From Bacteroidales bacterium (GTDB lineage Bacteria > Bacteroidota > Bacteroidia > Bacteroidales > UBA932): a stretch of 64,000 nt of DNA. Below, piece by piece: positions 60,190 through 64,000 of this stretch (its first letter is position 1; each line of letters begins with the position of its first letter). The stretch is taken from NCBI GenBank assembly GCA_017962375.1, contig JAGCVJ010000015.1:248001-312000 (forward strand), read 5' to 3'. Position numbers and translations under genes: made by a program. Under the pieces are notes generated by a model, which saw nothing but the letters and a program-made list of their open reading frames with translations, did not search any database and had not been told where the DNA came from.

Positions 60190-60963
60190 ATGGCAATTCC
60201 GAAAGTCATACACTATTGCTGGTTTGGAAGGAACCCTCTTCCCGAATCGGCCGTCAAGTGTATGGACAGCTGGAAAAAATTCCTTCCGGACTGCCAGATC
60301 AAGGAATGGAACGAGGACAATTTTGACGTTAATGCAATACCCTATACCAAAGACGCTTACCAAGCCGGAAAATACGCTTTTGTCAGCGATTACGCACGCT
60401 TCTGGATCTTGTTCAATTACGGGGGAATATACTTTGACGTGGACGTTGAGGTTGTCAAGCCTATAGACGACCTCCTGGAAAAAGGCCCCATCTGGGCTTT
60501 TGAGATAGACGGCACCAACGGAAAAAAGGCTTCGCTTGCCGGCGGACTTTGCCTGACTGCGGAAAAGGGCAATCCGTTTTACAAAACAATACTGGAAGAA
60601 TATCTCAATCTGCCTTTCTATGACAAAGAAGGCAAGATTTCTTCCTTCACCATGAACCCTCTGATAACTCGCCTTTTTGTTGAAAAAGGCCTCAGAGGAG
60701 ATGGCTCAATAGAAGTAATTGACGGCAACTATTTCTATCCGGCAGAATATTTCAACCCCCTTGAGCCCGCAACCGGGCGTTTGAGAAAAACGGCCAACAC
60801 CCGATCCATTCACTGGTATATGGCAAGCTGGCTTCCACCCCAGCCTAAATGGAAAATTAGCCTCAAGCGTTTCGTGCGCCGCACTCTTGGAGAAAAGAAT
60901 ATGAATTGGCTAAGGAAATCTTTGAAAACAAATAGCAGTGAAGATGAGGAAAACATATCTTGA
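60190..60963 (+). CDS. GT32-family glycosyltransferase
   Basis: 257 residues. IPKVIHYCWFGRNPLPESAVKCMDSWKKFLPDCQIKEWNEDNFD and YARFWILFNYGGIYFDVDVEVV (DVD is the DXD metal motif) define the GT32/capsular polysaccharide synthesis group related to Och1. It would add a hexose or HexNAc to the repeat unit. It starts 5 bp after the phosphatase gene, and its end overlaps the next gene by 26 bp. Confidence 0.92.
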   Translation: MAIPKVIHYCWFGRNPLPESAVKCMDSWKKFLPDCQIKEWNEDNFDVNAIPYTKDAYQAGKYAFVSDYARFWILFNYGGIYFDVDVEVVKPIDDLLEKGPIWAFEIDGTNGKKASLAGGLCLTAEKGNPFYKTILEEYLNLPFYDKEGKISSFTMNPLITRLFVEKGLRGDGSIEVIDGNYFYPAEYFNPLEPATGRLRKTANTRSIHWYMASWLPPQPKWKISLKRFVRRTLGEKNMNWLRKSLKTNSSEDEENIS

Positions 60964-61945
60964 TGTTATAAGAATCTGGGCCTGCGTTCTGGTGATACTG
61001 ATGCATTCTCCGATGAATGGCACCAGCGGAGCAATACAGAATCTGGTCTATGCGTTGTCCGGTCCTTGTATAGGCTTGTTTTTCATGGTAAGCGGAGCTT
61101 TGCTTCTGCCATGCGAAGGAGGTTGGGCTTTTGTAAAAAAACGCTTTTATAAAGTTTTAGCGCCGACTCTGATATGGACTTTATTCTATATCCTTGCAAA
61201 CATTCTGATTAAACACCAGTCGGTATCTTCCCTTTGGAGGCAGATCCTGTCAATCCCATTCTCTCCACAGGGGCATGGAATTCTTTGGTTTATGTATGTT
61301 CTATGCGGACTTTATCTTTTGTCTCCCATTATTTCTCCATGGTTGAAAACAGCATCCGCCAAAGATGTTCGTATCTTGCTTTGTATTTGGGGAATAACAC
61401 TTCTTTTCCCTTTTTTGAAACCATATCTCAACATTGCCAGTAGCCCCTCCGGCGGCTTTTATTACTTTACCGGATATGCCGGGTATTTTCTCCTTGGTTT
61501 TTATCTGACAAGATTTGAAATCAAGATTTCTTTGAGAAACACCATATTATTGGCCTTTGTCGCCATTCTTATTATCGCGGCTGTAAGGTTTACGCATACC
61601 GCCATAGATTTTAACGATGCGATCTCTTATCTAAGCCTACCCGTGGTAATGCTCACGATATCATATTTCAGCGCGATGGAAAAAATCGGAAAGACGATCC
61701 GCTCTGATTCTCGCACAGCTTCTGTTCTTGAATATTTGAGCGGTTTGAGTTTTGGCGTATATCTTGTGCACATTTTTTTCATCCGTTATCTACTTTGGGA
61801 TTTTATGCCGGGAGGACTCAAACAGATTTTGCTGACTGTGGCTATAACCCTGTTGCTTAGTTTTTTGGCAAGCTGGCTGATAAGTCTGCTGCCATTTTCA
61901 CGGTATATAATCGGATTCAAAAAAACTAAGAGCAAAAAGCTTTGA
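60938..61945 (+). CDS. Membrane acyltransferase, family 3 (OafA/WecH-like)
   Basis: 335 residues with about ten membrane helices. The N-terminus MRKTYLDVIRIWACVLVILMHS carries the conserved R and H of acyltransferase 3 proteins (R-x10-H type), followed by MVSGALLLP and GHGILWFMYVLCGLYLLSPII. It would acetylate or succinylate the glycan. The start may be 60938 or the ATG at 60944. The frame overlaps the end of the GT32 gene. The 3' end overlaps the convergent aminotransferase gene by 20 bp. Confidence 0.88.
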   Translation: MKMRKTYLDVIRIWACVLVILMHSPMNGTSGAIQNLVYALSGPCIGLFFMVSGALLLPCEGGWAFVKKRFYKVLAPTLIWTLFYILANILIKHQSVSSLWRQILSIPFSPQGHGILWFMYVLCGLYLLSPIISPWLKTASAKDVRILLCIWGITLLFPFLKPYLNIASSPSGGFYYFTGYAGYFLLGFYLTRFEIKISLRNTILLAFVAILIIAAVRFTHTAIDFNDAISYLSLPVVMLTISYFSAMEKIGKTIRSDSRTASVLEYLSGLSFGVYLVHIFFIRYLLWDFMPGGLKQILLTVAITLLLSFLASWLISLLPFSRYIIGFKKTKSKKL

Positions 61946-63101
61946 TCACGTCAACTATATAGCTGATCTGGTCTTCCGTCAGGCAAGGATGCATCGGAAG
62001 GCTGAGCACGTGCTGCGCAAGGTATTCTGAGTTATGGAGGGAGTCTTCGGAGTCGGGATTGAAGTCTTCTCTTTTCTTCGCGATGCTCCTGAAGGCGTCT
62101 TGCTCGTTCAGAGGAAGCGGATAGTATATCATTGAAGGAATGTCCTTCTCGGCGAGGAAGGCTTTCAGGCGGTCCCTTGTGTTTCCTTCTTGGATGCCGT
62201 CTTTCACAATGATTGTGTACTGATGGTAGGTGTGGGTTGTGAAATTGGATTCAACAGGGGTGCAGATATGCGTTTCCAGAGGGTCAAGGCCCTTGAGATG
62301 TTTCGTGTATGAGGTGGCGGCGTTTCTTCTGGCGGAGATGTACTCATCCAGATGCCTCAGCTTCACGTCCAGCACGGCGGCTTGCAGAGTGTCCAGCCTG
62401 GAGTTGCAGCCTATGATATCGTGATGATACTTGACTTTCTGGCCGTGGTTGGCTATCATGCGGATCTTTTCAGCAAGGGCGTCATCGTTTGTGAACAGGG
62501 CTCCGCCGTCTCCCATTCCGCCCAGGTTCTTGGTCGGGAAGAAAGAGGTGCAGCCGATGTCGCCGATTGTTCCGGCCTTCTTGCCCCTGAAGTATGAACC
62601 CAGGGCCTGGGCGCAGTCTTCCACAATCTTCAGATTATATTTCTCAGCGATGGCCTTTACCGCATCCATGTCTGAGCACTGGCCGAAAAGATGGACGGGC
62701 ACTATAGCCCTGGTCTTTGGGGTTATCAGATCTTCTATGCCGTCAAAGGAATTACAGCCGTCGGTGTTGAATGTTCTCGGGTTCACGTCATACATGACGG
62801 GGATCAGGTGGAGAAGGGCTATCACTTCTGCCGTGGCCACGTAAGTGAAAGCCGGCACCAGAACCTCGTCTCCGGGCTCCAGACCCAGAGCCATCAAGGC
62901 AATCTGAAGGGCATCGGTTCCGTTGCCGCATCCTATCACGTGCTTTACGCCGAGGTATCTTGCAAGATTCTCTTCAAAAGCCTGCACTGGTTTTCCTTTG
63001 ATGAACGCTGAAGAGTCTATGACGGCTTTGATAGCCGAGTCTATTTCTTCTCTAATTTGGTTGTGCTGGACTAGCAGGTCCACCATTTTTATCTGATCCA
63101 T
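61926..63101 (-). CDS. DegT/DnrJ/EryC1-family sugar aminotransferase
   Basis: 391 residues from the ATG at 63101, the start that lies 21 bp after the -7 motif (an ATG at 63125 would overlap it). The PLP lysine is in FFPTKNLGGMGDGGAL. GCGNGTDALQIALMALGLEPGDEVLVPAFTYVATAE and VHLFGQCSDMDAV are family blocks. The NGTDAL form is typical of the group that aminates at C3 (WbpE, FdtB, DesV), while C4 aminotransferases such as PglE usually have a different residue pair there. The product is probably a UDP- or dTDP-amino sugar for the polysaccharide. Confidence 0.92.
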   Translation of the reverse strand: MDQIKMVDLLVQHNQIREEIDSAIKAVIDSSAFIKGKPVQAFEENLARYLGVKHVIGCGNGTDALQIALMALGLEPGDEVLVPAFTYVATAEVIALLHLIPVMYDVNPRTFNTDGCNSFDGIEDLITPKTRAIVPVHLFGQCSDMDAVKAIAEKYNLKIVEDCAQALGSYFRGKKAGTIGDIGCTSFFPTKNLGGMGDGGALFTNDDALAEKIRMIANHGQKVKYHHDIIGCNSRLDTLQAAVLDVKLRHLDEYISARRNAATSYTKHLKGLDPLETHICTPVESNFTTHTYHQYTIIVKDGIQEGNTRDRLKAFLAEKDIPSMIYYPLPLNEQDAFRSIAKKREDFNPDSEDSLHNSEYLAQHVLSLPMHPCLTEDQISYIVDVIKAFCS

Positions 63102-63122
63102 ATCGCTGAGACTATGCAAACA

Positions 63123-63130
63123 CAAATTTA
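63123..63130 (-). promoter_or_regulatory. -7 element of the DegT aminotransferase promoter
   Basis: TAAATTTG on the minus strand. It favours the 63101 start. No well-placed -33 element was found. Confidence 0.5.
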
Positions 63131-63233
63131 ATCATTTTCTCGGCGATGGTGTGTTGTTTCAAATAGTAACATTTTGTTCACACTGGTAATGGGCTGATTG
63201 TTAAAAAGGTGTGGAAATCGGCTATTTTGCAGA

Positions 63234-63265
63234 TTTGCTTGATTGTGGAATTTTTATTAGATTTG
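63234..63265 (+). promoter_or_regulatory. Promoter of the TonB-dependent receptor
   Basis: TTTG (63234-63237), 20-bp spacer, TAGATTTG (63258-63265). It is one of the best matches to the consensus in the window. The leader is about 60 bp. Confidence 0.8.
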
Positions 63266-63328
63266 AAAACTATTTGTAAAATACCCATAGAATCGGCAAA
63301 CAAACTACAAACCAAATATTTTAATTCT

Positions 63329-64000
63329 ATGAAGGAAACAAGATTAAAAGCAAGCAGCCTGCTCATGGCATTGGCTCTGCTTCTGTTTTGCGGAAGCGCC
63401 TGGGCCCAGCGCCAAGGGTTGGTAACCATCAAGGGTACCATCACCGAGCAGGTGAGCGACGGAACTTCAGCGCCTATTCCTTACGCTACGGTTCAGATAC
63501 CGAGCGCCGGTATGAGCGCAGTTGCCAACGAGAGAGGAGAATATGTCATCAAGGGCATAGCTCCGGCAACGTATGAATTCATTGTTGCCTCTCTTGGTTA
63601 TGAGACTTTGACCTTGAAAGTGAACGTGACTTCCTCCAAGGAAGTTTACGACTTCAAGCTGAGGTTTGCCGACTTCCATCTGGATGACGTCACCGTTACG
63701 GCAGAGGCTTCAAAGACCGGAGCCGCTACGGCTTCCAAGATCAACAGGACGGCAATCGAGCACATCCAGGCAAGTTCTCTTGCAGATGTAATGATATTGC
63801 TTCCTGGTGCCGACATCACTTCAAGCACCTTTAAACCAGACCTTATTGGCGTCAAGACTCTCTCCGTACGTGGAGGCAACGCGATGGGTACCGCCATCAT
63901 CATGGACGGCGCGCCTGTTTCCAACGCCGCCAACATGCAGACAATGTCTGCCGCTATCGGTGGAGCAAACGCTGGTGGAGGCGGACAGACCCCGTCTTCC
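63329..64000 (+). CDS. SusC/RagA-type TonB-dependent receptor, 3' end beyond the window
   Basis: 224 codons are present and the frame is open at the edge. A signal peptide MKETRLKASSLLMALALLL, with cleavage after AWA, is followed by a carboxypeptidase-regulatory-like domain (VTIKGTITEQV, PIPYATVQIPSAGM, EYVIKGIAPATYEFIVASLGYETL) and then the plug domain (SLADVMILLPGADITS, TLSVRGGNAMGTAIIMDGAPV). This order is that of Bacteroidota outer-membrane receptors that import glycans, peptides or cofactors. Substrate cannot be told from this part. It is divergent from the aminotransferase gene. Confidence 0.92.
   Translation, partial: MKETRLKASSLLMALALLLFCGSAWAQRQGLVTIKGTITEQVSDGTSAPIPYATVQIPSAGMSAVANERGEYVIKGIAPATYEFIVASLGYETLTLKVNVTSSKEVYDFKLRFADFHLDDVTVTAEASKTGAATASKINRTAIEHIQASSLADVMILLPGADITSSTFKPDLIGVKTLSVRGGNAMGTAIIMDGAPVSNAANMQTMSAAIGGANAGGGGQTPSS

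Overview
The window looks like a chromosomal segment of a Bacteroidales (Bacteroidota) bacterium. Evidence: many intergenic regions carry the Bacteroidota sigma-factor -7 motif TAnnTTTG, in the best cases with TTG or TTTG 19-20 bp upstream. The protein families also fit: SecD-SecF fusion, SPOR/PD40 protein, M56 peptidase with a TonB C-terminal domain next to a BlaI-type repressor, TPR-TM-HTH regulator, and a SusC/RagA-type receptor at the right edge. Genus or species cannot be named from sequence reading alone.

Layout. Positions 1-31000 are mostly housekeeping: mnmG (5' end missing), a minus-strand group SDR, ruvA-menA, gcvH-ltaE, then sufS, a sufE-DUF59 fusion, folK, glyS, tRNA-Pro, a TPR/HTH regulator, a lipoprotein, BlaI/M56, plsC, tRNA-Ser, a PD40/SPOR protein, secDF, rnr, gpmI, dnaE and thiL. 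Two identical parS-like 16-bp palindromes lie in and just after mnmG. Between gpmI and dnaE an AT-rich insert of about 2.5 kb carries a lipoprotein gene and a secreted-protein gene. It is bracketed by two diverged copies of the first 70 bp of dnaE, so the insert sits in the 5' end of dnaE and the dnaE start has been rebuilt downstream of it.

Positions 31050-35057 hold sufB-pnuC-sufC-sufD (an NMN-type transporter gene lies inside the Fe-S operon), followed by ugd. Positions 36566-61945 are a Wzx/Wzy-type exopolysaccharide or capsule locus: membrane CapD-type nucleotide-sugar dehydratase, flippase, pyruvyl transferase, PP-loop protein, three GT4 glycosyltransferases, EpsG-like polymerase, PglC-like phosphoglycosyl transferase, PglD-like acetyltransferase, then a second promoter with Wza, a Wzc tyrosine kinase ending in a Gly-Tyr repeat, a CpsB-type phosphatase, GT32 and an acyltransferase. 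A convergent DegT aminotransferase closes it.

Inside this locus (48240-54978) is the most unusual group: a split transketolase, an acyl carrier protein, an acyl-AMP ligase, a single-chain LuxE-LuxC fusion and a GNAT protein, largely overlapping or a few bases apart. A coherent reading is that an acid is activated on the carrier protein, reduced to an aldehyde, and extended by a two-carbon ketol unit by the transketolase, giving an unusual glycan constituent. That pathway is inference. Only the families, active-site residues and gene order are seen directly.
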